Assembly: GCA_045534775.1 (NCBI GenBank)
Contig: JAZSKI010000035.1
Span: 1-7,959, forward strand
Direction: 5' to 3'
DNA: 7,959 nucleotides
Source of the DNA: JAZOTK01 sp045534775
GTDB taxonomy: Bacteria; Bacillota; Clostridia; RUG12999
Below are positions 1 through 5,179 of this stretch, in pieces. Position 1 is the first letter of the stretch. The number at the start of each line of letters is the position of its first letter. The position numbers were made by a program, and so were the translations under genes. A model generated the notes under the pieces. The model saw only the letters and a list, made by a program, of their open reading frames with translations, was not told the origin of the DNA and did not search any database.

Positions 1-1
1 A

Positions 2-151
2 TCTTTCAGTGATATGGGTGTACCAGTATTTGTTGCAGATATGAAAGGAGATTTAGCTGGTTTATCAAAAGCAGGAGAAGCTAATGAAAGTGTTTCTAAA
101 CGAGTAGAAAAATACGATTTACAGTCTAAAGGATTTAGTTACAAAGGATAA
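2..151 (+). pseudogene. DUF853/HerA-like (YjgR family) ATPase fragment, broken at its 3' end
   Basis: The 49 codons open at the window edge read SFSDMGVPVFVADMKGDL, then GLSKAGEANESVSKRVEKY and GFSYKG, and stop at TAA (149-151). This resembles the stretch just after the Walker A motif of DUF853 helicase HerA-like ATPases (E. coli YjgR type), where VPVF.ADVKGDL is the beta strand leading to the next nucleotide-contacting loop. Family members are about 500 residues and continue far past this point with the Walker B and C-terminal parts. Here translation ends only about 40 residues beyond the DMKGDL motif, and no other frame resumes the family sequence. The gene therefore appears to be a 3'-truncated relic. 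Its 5' part lies outside the window, so an intact Walker A upstream cannot be checked. Family assignment is from recognition of the motif, not from a search. Confidence 0.6.
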
Positions 152-246
152 TGGGTATTGCTTCGATAAATATGATTATTACTACACAGAAAAAATAGTG
201 GACAACTTCTATTATTATGAGTCTCACTTTTAACAGTATTTAATAA

Positions 247-381
247 AATAGTTTGCCGATAATAAATATTTACATATCGGGCAGGAAAATCTGATATTCC
301 TGCGGGTTTTAATGGATTTTGTTCAGAAAACAAGAACAGAAAATAGTAGGTCCTATTATTCACTGTTCACCACTCTTGACA
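247..381 (+). repeat. Repeat A, copy 1 (structured, about 135 bp)
   Basis: This copy shares with 1031-1185 the ordered blocks AATAGTTTGCCGAT, ATATTTACATA, ATCGGG, a variable hairpin followed by GCGGGTT, TTTGTTCAGA, TAGTAGGTCCTATTATTCAC, TGTTC and finally CTTGACA. Three inverted repeats are visible: CCGAT (256-260) with ATCGG (276-280); GCAGGAA (281-287) with TTCCTGC (297-303) around a 9-nt loop; and GAACAG (334-339) with CTGTTC (363-368) enclosing AATAGTA/TATTATT around GGTCC. No U-tract follows, so it is not an ordinary terminator. No convincing ORF lies within it. It could be a miniature mobile element or a structured RNA. The orientation given is arbitrary. Confidence 0.75.
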
Positions 382-392
382 CGAGTAAAAAT
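375..392 (+). repeat. Left 18-bp inverted repeat of the 434-973 gene cassette
   Basis: CTTGACACGAGTAAAAAT here is matched at 17 of 18 positions by the reverse complement of 996-1013. The pair closely brackets the membrane-protein gene. The first 7 bases (CTTGACA) are also the last bases of repeat A, so the two structures overlap. Confidence 0.7.
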
Positions 393-433
393 TATGTCGA
401 ATGCTGTATAATTATGTTGAAAGGTGTGAAAAT

Positions 434-973
434 ATGAAGAAAACGATTTTAATACTTTCTATAGCCTTTGCTTTTATTTTAGCAATATGCGCATTTAATT
501 ATAAGTGGATATATTATCATTTTTATCCTTTTGACAGAATTACGGGAGAGTATGAAATTACTGTAAATGGTAAAGAAGTAAATACCATTGAAGAATATTA
601 TGAGTATGAAAATGGTGGTAAAATCAGGCTTGAAAATGATACTGAAAACTTTAAAATTAAAGCAGGTAAATATGGCCCATATAAAATTGGTTTTGTTATA
701 AGTGATGAAAAACTACACGAATTAACAAAAGACGATAGGTTTATTGATTATGGAAATGTGGACTTGTTCATAATTTGTTTTGAAACAAATTGGTGGCATG
801 TTTCGGAACTAGATATTGAAATTGACATTCGCAAAGAAAATGATGAATGGTTTGTCTGCTACGATGTTGAATATTCTGATGCGTTGGAAAATGATGAAGA
901 ATTAGGACAAAGAGTGTCAAAGAAAGTTCTGTTAAGTGAAGTTTCCAAATCAGATATATATGTTGGAATATAA
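434..973 (+). CDS. Hypothetical membrane-anchored protein with acidic extracytoplasmic domain
   Basis: I do not recognise a family. The 179-residue product begins MKKTILILSIAFAF, with lysines followed by a hydrophobic segment at about residues 4-21. This is typical of an uncleaved signal anchor or signal peptide. Residue C20 sits in LAIC, which is a poor lipobox because the -1 position is Ile, so lipidation is unlikely. The rest is hydrophilic and acidic with many Glu, Asp, Tyr and Trp residues, and is predicted to be exposed outside the cell. An upstream in-frame ATG at 401 exists, but ATG 434 has the better ribosome binding site (AAAGG at 420-424, about 9 nt away) and starts exactly at the Lys-rich signal. 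A TATAAT at 407-412 is a possible -10, without a well-spaced -35. The gene is AT-richer than the metabolic core and lies between inverted and direct repeats, which suggests horizontal acquisition. Confidence 0.75.
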   Translation: MKKTILILSIAFAFILAICAFNYKWIYYHFYPFDRITGEYEITVNGKEVNTIEEYYEYENGGKIRLENDTENFKIKAGKYGPYKIGFVISDEKLHELTKDDRFIDYGNVDLFIICFETNWWHVSELDIEIDIRKENDEWFVCYDVEYSDALENDEELGQRVSKKVLLSEVSKSDIYVGI

Positions 974-1001
974 AGCCTGAATGTCATTATGGTTTATTTT
1001 T
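972..1001 (+). terminator. Weak possible terminator after the 434-973 gene
   Basis: AAAGCC (972-977) can pair with GGTTT (991-995) with one G-U pair. An inner TGA/TCA pairing is possible, and TTTATTTTT follows. The stem overlaps the stop codon and is short and AT-rich, so function is doubtful. Confidence 0.25.
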
Positions 1002-1013
1002 ACTTGTGTCAAG
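996..1013 (-). repeat. Right 18-bp inverted repeat of the 434-973 gene cassette
   Basis: The reverse complement reads CTTGACACAAGTAAAAAT, differing from 375-392 at one position. The two arms are 603 bp apart with the 540-bp gene between them. No clear target-site duplication is visible immediately outside: CACCACT lies on the left and TCCATAT on the right. Confidence 0.7.
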
Positions 1014-1030
1014 TCCATATAATTTAAAAG

Positions 1031-1185
1031 AATAGTTTGCCGATTTATAATATTTACATATACTATCGGGAACGAGAAAATCCAGTATTCTCGCGGGTTC
1101 TAAAGAACTTTGTTCAGAGAAAATCAGTGGAATTTTTATCGGAAATTTAGTAGGTCCTATTATTCACTGTTCTCCTGTCTTGACA
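1031..1185 (+). repeat. Repeat A, copy 2 (structured, about 155 bp)
   Basis: This copy has the same block order as 247-381 with about 20 bp of extra sequence, most of it between the TTTGTTCAGA and TAGTAGG blocks. The CCGAT (1040-1044) and ATCGG (1065-1069) arms are conserved. The second hairpin is CGAGAA (1073-1078) with TTCTCG (1088-1093) around a 9-nt loop. Relative to copy 1 both arms have changed, and pairing is kept. The third hairpin keeps its right side but has a shortened AT stem, with CAGTG (1125-1129) now able to pair with CACTG (1165-1169). The copy ends in CTTGACA, where element B begins, sharing ACA (1183-1185). Confidence 0.75.
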
Positions 1186-1209
1186 AAATCATAAACTTTG
1201 GTATATAAG
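1180..1209 (+). promoter_or_regulatory. Promoter-like site at the A/B junction
   Basis: TTGACA (1180-1185) is a perfect -35. At 16 bp it is followed by TATATA (1202-1207), and at 18 bp by TATAAG (1204-1209). It points into element B, where the relic DUF559 frame lies. In the second B copy the matching bases are CTTACA and TATGTA, so the site is weaker there. It may be the ancestral promoter of the element's own gene. Confidence 0.3.
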
Positions 1210-1422
1210 GGAGAAAAAAGCCTTCCCCTTGAGGGGAAGGTGGGTTGCGAAGCAACTCGGATGAGGTGGAAATGAAGCGAAAACTAATAATTCAAAATTA
1301 ACAGGTAATGCAAAAGCTTTGAGAAAGAATATGACAAAAGAAGAAACACCTCACCACCGTCTGCGACGGAGCCTCCCCTCAAGGGGAAGCCTTTTGAAAT
1401 CAAAAAATCTTGTCCCTGACTT
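1183..1422 (+). mobile_element. Element B, copy 1: palindromic MITE-like element with DUF559 relic
   Basis: The left arm (about 1214-1268) contains two hairpins: CCTTCCCC-TTGA-GGGGAAGG and GTTGC-GAA-GCAAC. It ends GGATGAGGTG. The right arm (about 1347-1395) begins CACCTCACC and has CCGTC-TGC-GACGG and a TCCCC-TCAA-GGGGA hairpin. The arms are also largely inverted copies of each other (AAAGGCTTCCCCTTGAGGGG and TGAGGTG when the right arm is reverse-complemented). Outer flanks shared with 7089-7279 are ACAAAATCATAAACTTTG on the left and CCCTGACTT on the right. The interior of 78 bp keeps part of a coding frame. I associate this repeat with many clostridial genomes, where such arms flank DUF559 genes; that statement is from memory. 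Confidence 0.75.
1274..1345 (+). pseudogene. Relic of a DUF559 (Vsr-like endonuclease domain) gene N-terminus
   Basis: Between the arms of element B, one frame reads NNSKLTGNAKALRKNMTKEE. This strongly resembles the opening of DUF559 proteins, which typically have NAKxLRKNMTKEER followed by LWYDFL. The reading stops matching at once after KEE, where the right arm of the element begins, so the endonuclease core is gone. The frame has an upstream stop at 1262-1264 and no start codon. The nearby ATG at 1272 is in another frame and ends after nine codons. This is the leftover of an internal deletion that turned a gene-bearing element into a non-autonomous one. Confidence 0.55.
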
Positions 1423-1498
1423 TACAAAAGCATAAAATAAATTTGTTAAAGATGCATTCAACTAAATTTGTCCTGACGGGTAAGGGGAGTTTAATAAA

Positions 1499-1603
1499 TT
1501 GAGCGAAGTTGAAAAAGATTACCCGGATGTAACAGAGCCTGTTGGTTACAAAGCAGAAAATAATAAACAGGTTTATCTTAATTCCCCGAATTTCAAACAT
1601 TAG
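1499..1603 (+). CDS. Possible 34-residue small protein (TTG start), or a gene remnant
   Basis: I recognise no family. The frame reads LSEVEKDYPDVTEP, then VGYKAENNKQVYLNSPNFKH, and ends at TAG (1601-1603). A strong AGGGGAG site (1483-1489) sits 9 nt before a TTG codon at 1499, which would make a well-placed start. The composition, with scattered Pro, Tyr, Asn and Lys, is protein-like rather than random AT-rich sequence. The frame is closed upstream by TAA at 1481-1483. It may be a true small protein or the last codons of a gene lost when element B inserted nearby. No signal peptide or membrane segment is visible. Confidence 0.3.
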   Translation: MSEVEKDYPDVTEPVGYKAENNKQVYLNSPNFKH

Positions 1604-1604
1604 T

Positions 1605-1634
1605 TTGCGATAAAGGGAAACATAACAGTATAAT
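1605..1634 (+). promoter_or_regulatory. Probable SigA promoter for the fucosidase operon
   Basis: TTGCGA (1605-1610) and a perfect TATAAT (1629-1634) are separated by 18 bp. This places the start of transcription near 1641 and leaves a leader of about 60 nt before ATG 1704. A second TATAAT (1652-1657) lacks a matching -35. Confidence 0.5.
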
Positions 1635-1703
1635 TTCTGTTCGCTTAAGGCTATAATTGCTGAAAATAATTCATAAATTAAAACTAAAACGGAGGGAAGA
1701 AAA

Positions 1704-2945
1704 ATGAGTATACCTGTACCGAAAAAATATATTGCGGATTTTGAACAGCTGGGGTTTGGAATGTTTGTGCATTGGGGGCTTTATTCTCAGCTTGGAAGGG
1801 GCGAGTGGACCTACTGCATACATAAAATGGATATGGGAGAATATAAGAAGCTAAAGGATACCTTTACGGCGGAGGATTTTGATGCGGAAAAAATGGTGCT
1901 TACGGCAAAGAAAGCAGGCTGCAAATATATAATTCTGACTACCCGTCACCACGAGGGCTTTTCCCTTTATGATACCTGCGGTCTTAATGATTTTGATGCA
2001 CCGCACAGCCCGGCAGAACGCGACCTTATACGTGAGTATGTTGATGCGTGCCGCAAGCATGATATTGTGCCGTTTTTCTATCATACCACCCTGGATTGGT
2101 ACAACGAGGATTTTGAAAATGATTTTGACAGCTATCTGGAATATTTGCGTAAAAGTGTTGAGATTTTGTGTAAAAACTACGGAAAAATCGGCGGTCTGTG
2201 GTTTGACGGGAACTGGTCAAAGCCAAATGCCGACTGGAAGGAAGACGAGCTTTACGCTACCATCAGAAAATATCAGCCCGAAGCGATGATTATAAACAAT
2301 ACGGGCTTGTCGCACCGGGGTGAAACGGGAAACCCCGAAATAGATTCCGTAACCTACGAGCAGGGCAGACCTTCTCCTATGAACAGAGAGGGAATGAGCA
2401 AATATATAGCCGCAGAGATGTGTCATACGGTGAACGACCATTGGGGAATAGGCGGTATGGATATTAACTATAAATCTCCATCACAGCTTATAGAGGCTCT
2501 TTGCCATTGCAGAAAGGTAGGAGCAAACTACCTTCTTAACATCGGACCCGAAGGGCAAGGTGCGGTAAACCCCTATCAGCAACAGCTTTTCGGACTAATC
2601 GGTACCTGGATGGAAAGCTTCGGCGAAGCCATATACAACGGCAGACCCTGCGGTGTAACCTGCGGCGGTAAAAACTTTATTCTGAAAAGCATAGAAGGAG
2701 ATTGTCTGTATATATTCTCACATAATATGACATCATCAGGTGACAGTAATGTATCGGCAAGCGAGGGCTATGTAGGGTCCTTTGCCTTTGACAATGTGAC
2801 CGATAAAATCAAATCGGTTACGTGGATGGACAACGGCGAGGAATTGAAATTTATGCAAAACGAGGATATGCTGTGTGTTAAATTCACACCCTACGAATAC
2901 GGAAAATCTCTGACGGTAAGAGTGGCAAAGGCAGTTATTAAATAA
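1704..2945 (+). CDS. Alpha-L-fucosidase, glycoside hydrolase family GH29
   Basis: The 413-residue protein should hydrolyse terminal alpha-linked L-fucose from glycans with retention of configuration. The GH29 TIM-barrel signatures are clear: FGMFVHWGLYS (residues 18-28, with H23 in the substrate pocket), LTTRHHEGFSLYD (78-90, with the H82-H83 pair), and GGLWFDGNW (163-171), where D168 is the expected catalytic nucleophile. AEMCHTVNDHWGIGG (237-251) matches the conserved E.C...N..WGY region. The acid/base is less certain (E219 or E238). YLLNIGPEGQG (276-286) matches the conserved LLNxxPxxxG motif. The last ~95 residues look like a C-terminal beta domain. No signal peptide is present, so the enzyme probably acts in the cytoplasm on imported oligosaccharides. 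GGAGG at 1691-1695 lies 8 nt from the ATG. It is followed by a relic and a deacetylase in the same direction. Confidence 0.93.
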   Translation: MSIPVPKKYIADFEQLGFGMFVHWGLYSQLGRGEWTYCIHKMDMGEYKKLKDTFTAEDFDAEKMVLTAKKAGCKYIILTTRHHEGFSLYDTCGLNDFDAPHSPAERDLIREYVDACRKHDIVPFFYHTTLDWYNEDFENDFDSYLEYLRKSVEILCKNYGKIGGLWFDGNWSKPNADWKEDELYATIRKYQPEAMIINNTGLSHRGETGNPEIDSVTYEQGRPSPMNREGMSKYIAAEMCHTVNDHWGIGGMDINYKSPSQLIEALCHCRKVGANYLLNIGPEGQGAVNPYQQQLFGLIGTWMESFGEAIYNGRPCGVTCGGKNFILKSIEGDCLYIFSHNMTSSGDSNVSASEGYVGSFAFDNVTDKIKSVTWMDNGEELKFMQNEDMLCVKFTPYEYGKSLTVRVAKAVIK

Positions 2946-2975
2946 TAATCCGATTAAAAGAAAAGAAGTGAAATT

Positions 2976-3183
2976 ATGCTGAAAACCCCGGCTTGGTTAT
3001 ATGAAGCTGAGAGGAATTCGGATGCAAATATCCTGCGTATCAAAGGAGAAATTGCTTGTTGCAAAGGGAAACCCCGATATACATCAGAATCTCATAGTAA
3101 GAGTCGGCGGCTTCTCGGAATATTTCTGCAGACTTCACCCTGCGCTGCAGCAGATGATAATAGACAGGAAAATACATAATTAA
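2976..3183 (+). pseudogene. Scar of a glycyl-radical enzyme: C-terminal glycyl radical domain only
   Basis: From about 3022, one frame reads MQISCVSKEKLLVAKGNPDI, followed by LIVRVGGFSEYF, then CRLHPALQQMIIDR, ending at TAA (3181-3183). This is the tail of pyruvate formate-lyase-like glycyl-radical enzymes. Their consensus there is Q.NVVS.E.LL.A..P...., DL.VRV.GYS.YF and L....Q.EII.RT. RVGGF matches the radical loop, with the second Gly the expected radical site. Full enzymes are about 800 residues, so only about 7 percent remains. The other frame from ATG 2976 (after AAGAAGTG) begins MLKTPAWLYEAERN and may be the original start region, now out of frame by an internal deletion. The ATG at 3001 lacks a ribosome binding site. 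An autonomous YfiD/GrcA-like spare domain is possible but those are about twice as long. Confidence 0.6.
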
Positions 3184-3202
3184 ATGTAGGGAGAATGATA
3201 AT

Positions 3203-3898
3203 ATGAACGGAAAAACCAAAGCAATTACCTTCAGCTATGATGACGGAGTTACACAGGATATAAGATTAATAGAGCTTTTTGATAAATACGGAATGAAATG
3301 CACCTTTAATATTAATTCGGAGCTTTTGGGACTGGACGGTCATCTGGATTTTGGCGAAAAAAGAGTTTCTCATAAAAAGGTGAACAGAGAAGATGTGAGA
3401 GAACTTTATAAAAATCACGAGGTGGCGGTTCATACGCTGACTCACCCTAATTTAACCACTCTTGACGAGGCTGAAATCGTAAGGCAGGTGGAAACCGACA
3501 GACTTAACCTTTCCGAGTTGGTGGGCTACGAGGTAGTCGGAATGGCATATCCCTGCGGCGGTGTCAATAACGATGACCGTGTTGCGGAGATTATAAAAAA
3601 TCAAACGGGAGTTAAATATTCGCGTACAATAACCTCAAACTACAGCTTCGACAGACAGAAAAATCTGTACAGATTTAATCCTACAGCCTACCACCGCTCA
3701 GATGGGTTTGATAAACTCTATGAGCTGGCTGAAATATTTTTCAAATCAGAAACGGACAGCCCGCAAATCTTCTATATCTGGGGACATTCCTATGAGTTTG
3801 ATGTGGATGATGGCTGGAACAAAATGGAAGAATTTTTGAAAACCATAGCCTTTAAAGAAAAGGTTTTCTATGGAACCAATAAAGAAGTACTTTTATAA
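3203..3898 (+). CDS. Polysaccharide deacetylase family protein (CE4/NodB homology)
   Basis: The 231-residue protein carries the NodB-domain motifs in order. Motif 1 is AITFSYDDGV (residues 7-16, D13-D14, base and metal ligand). Motif 2 is HTLTHPN (77-83, with H77 and H81 as the other two metal ligands of a His-His-Asp triad). Motif 3 is MAYPCGG (114-120). IWGHSYEF (192-199) near the end supplies the usual late His (H195). Such metal-dependent enzymes remove acetyl groups from N- or O-acetylated sugars. There is no signal peptide or membrane segment, so it probably acts inside the cell, unlike peptidoglycan deacetylases. GGGAG at 3189-3193 lies 9 nt before ATG 3203. It follows the fucosidase on the same strand, which suggests a role in processing imported glycans, but the substrate cannot be told from the sequence. 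Confidence 0.85.
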   Translation: MNGKTKAITFSYDDGVTQDIRLIELFDKYGMKCTFNINSELLGLDGHLDFGEKRVSHKKVNREDVRELYKNHEVAVHTLTHPNLTTLDEAEIVRQVETDRLNLSELVGYEVVGMAYPCGGVNNDDRVAEIIKNQTGVKYSRTITSNYSFDRQKNLYRFNPTAYHRSDGFDKLYELAEIFFKSETDSPQIFYIWGHSYEFDVDDGWNKMEEFLKTIAFKEKVFYGTNKEVLL

Positions 3899-3944
3899 AA
3901 AATATGCCCGCCGATGTGATATTCACTCGACGGGCATATTTTTT
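3897..3944. terminator. Bidirectional intrinsic terminator between convergent operons
   Basis: AAAAAATATGCCCG (3897-3910) pairs perfectly with CGGGCATATTTTTT (3931-3944). Inner CGA/TCG and GTG/CAC pairs are possible across single mismatches around an ATATT loop. The A-run on one side and T-run on the other make it work on both strands. It overlaps the stop codons of the deacetylase gene (+) and lysC (-). Confidence 0.93.
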
Positions 3945-5148
3945 ACAGATTAAATTTGTCGTGAATGGCAACAACTGCCTTTTCGGCTTCCTTCTGGTCG
4001 ATAAGAACGGATACCTTGATTTCAGAGGTTGAAATCATATGAATGTTTATGTTAGCTTCCGAGAGAGCCTCAAACATTGTAGCGGCAACCCCGGGGTTGT
4101 TAACCATACCTGCACCTACTATAGAAACCTTAGATACATCTGTTCTGGATTTAATTTTTTCAAAGCCGATATATTCTTTGTTTTCTTCCAAAATAGCAAC
4201 TGCACAATCCAGGTTGTTTTCCGTTACCGTGAAGCTTATATCTTTAGTATCATTTCTGCCTATGGATTGAAGGATTATATCAACATTTATTTTATTTTTT
4301 GAAAGCAGTGAGAAGATTTTGAAAGCAGTACCGGGAGCATCCGGCAGACCTACTACTGAAATTCTCGCTACGTCATTATCTCTTGAAACACCTTTAATTA
4401 ACATTTTTTCCACTTTGCATACCTCCTTAACGTATGTGCCTTCTACTTTTTTGAAGCTGGATTTTACAGCCATATTTACATTATATTTTTTTGCCATTTC
4501 AACAGACCTGTTATGAAGCACGTTAGCACCCAGGCTTGCAAGCTCAAGCATTTCATCATAAGAAACCTCGTCAAGCTTCTTGGCAGTTTTGACAATTCTG
4601 GGGTCAGAGGTGTAAACACCGTCAACATCAGTATAAATCTCACACAAATCTGCTTTAAGAGCCGCCGCAAGAGCAACCGCCGTTGTATCACTACCGCCTC
4701 TGCCAAGGGTTGTAATATCGTCATATTTGTTTATTCCCTGGAAGCCTGCAACGATTACGATTCTGTTTTTATCCAGCTCCATGTGGAGACGCTCACCCGT
4801 TATTTTATGTATTCTTGCATTGCTGTAATGAGAATCGGTATTCATACCAACCTGCCAGCCCGTAAGGGAAATTACGGGATAACCTAATTTTTCAATTGCC
4901 ATCGCAAGAAGCGAAATGGTAATCTGTTCGCCCGTAGAAAGAAGCATATCCATCTCACGCTTTGATGCGTTAGGGTTGATTTCCTGTGCTTTTTCAATTA
5001 AATCATCAGTAGTATCACCCTGCGCAGATACTACAACAACTACCTGATTACCTTCTTTATAGGTATCAATAATTCTGTTTGCCACATTAAATAATTTTTC
5101 AGCATCAGCAACAGAACTGCCGCCGAATTTTTGTACTATTAAAGCCAT
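3943..5148 (-). CDS. lysC: Aspartokinase, LysC type with two C-terminal ACT domains
   Basis: The 401-residue enzyme phosphorylates L-aspartate to 4-aspartyl phosphate, the first step to lysine, threonine and methionine. The kinase domain (about 1-245) shows KFGGSSVAD (7-15), STGEQITISLLAMAI (71-85), and the GRGGSDTTAVALAAAL signature (149-164), followed by DLCEIYTDVDGV. Two ACT domains follow: SVVGLPDAPGTAFKIFS (about 264-280 onward) and SIVGAGMVNNPGVAATMFEAL (about 342-362). They bind effectors and pair between subunits. ATG 5148 gives MALIVQKFGG, the usual family start, with GGAG just upstream. An in-frame ATG at 5160 adds four residues and has a poorer site. The gene is 31 bp after hom and ends in the shared terminator. 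An internal start may give a second product. Confidence 0.96.
   Translation of the reverse strand: MALIVQKFGGSSVADAEKLFNVANRIIDTYKEGNQVVVVVSAQGDTTDDLIEKAQEINPNASKREMDMLLSTGEQITISLLAMAIEKLGYPVISLTGWQVGMNTDSHYSNARIHKITGERLHMELDKNRIVIVAGFQGINKYDDITTLGRGGSDTTAVALAAALKADLCEIYTDVDGVYTSDPRIVKTAKKLDEVSYDEMLELASLGANVLHNRSVEMAKKYNVNMAVKSSFKKVEGTYVKEVCKVEKMLIKGVSRDNDVARISVVGLPDAPGTAFKIFSLLSKNKINVDIILQSIGRNDTKDISFTVTENNLDCAVAILEENKEYIGFEKIKSRTDVSKVSIVGAGMVNNPGVAATMFEALSEANINIHMISTSEIKVSVLIDQKEAEKAVVAIHDKFNL
4411..4428 (-). promoter_or_regulatory. Internal ribosome binding site and GTG start for an aspartokinase beta subunit
   Basis: On the minus strand a perfect AAGGAGG (4428-4422) lies inside lysC, 8 nt before an in-frame GTG (4413-4411). 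The GTG is codon 246 of the 401-codon frame, at the junction between kinase and ACT domains. Translation from it would give a 156-residue ACT-only protein ending at 3943. In B. subtilis LysC the beta subunit (163 residues) is known to start at an in-phase internal codon at about position 246. An in-frame ATG three codons on (4404-4402) is 17 nt from the site and less well placed. Confidence 0.7.
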
Positions 5149-5179
5149 ATTACTCTCCATTTCCGCCTGAAAAGGCTAA

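Noticed and set aside
108..233. Tyr-rich frame overlapping the DUF853 fragment as a gene in its own right
   Set aside because: It has no start codon with a ribosome binding site and overlaps another coding remnant. It was kept only as part of a finding on a junction.
139..363. Minus-strand 74-codon frame
   Set aside because: It runs through the hairpins of repeat A and the adjoining junction, has no ribosome binding site, and its sequence changes with the repeat rather than like a protein.
434..500. Lipoprotein signal in the 434-973 product
   Set aside because: C20 is preceded by Ile at -1 (LAIC), which does not fit the lipobox requirement for Gly, Ala or Ser.
247..1185. Integron attC sites or an integron-like gene cassette array
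   Set aside because: The gene-between-structured-repeats layout suggested it, but no RYYYAAC/GTTRRRY core sites or integrase are present.
1214..1395. CRISPR-like array from the short repeated hairpins of element B
   Set aside because: There are only two inverted arms per locus, no regular direct repeats with spacers, and no cas genes.
1400..1600. Minus-strand 66-codon frame
   Set aside because: It begins within the right flank of element B and covers the plus-strand small frame. Its composition is hydrophobic AT-derived, with no supporting start signal.
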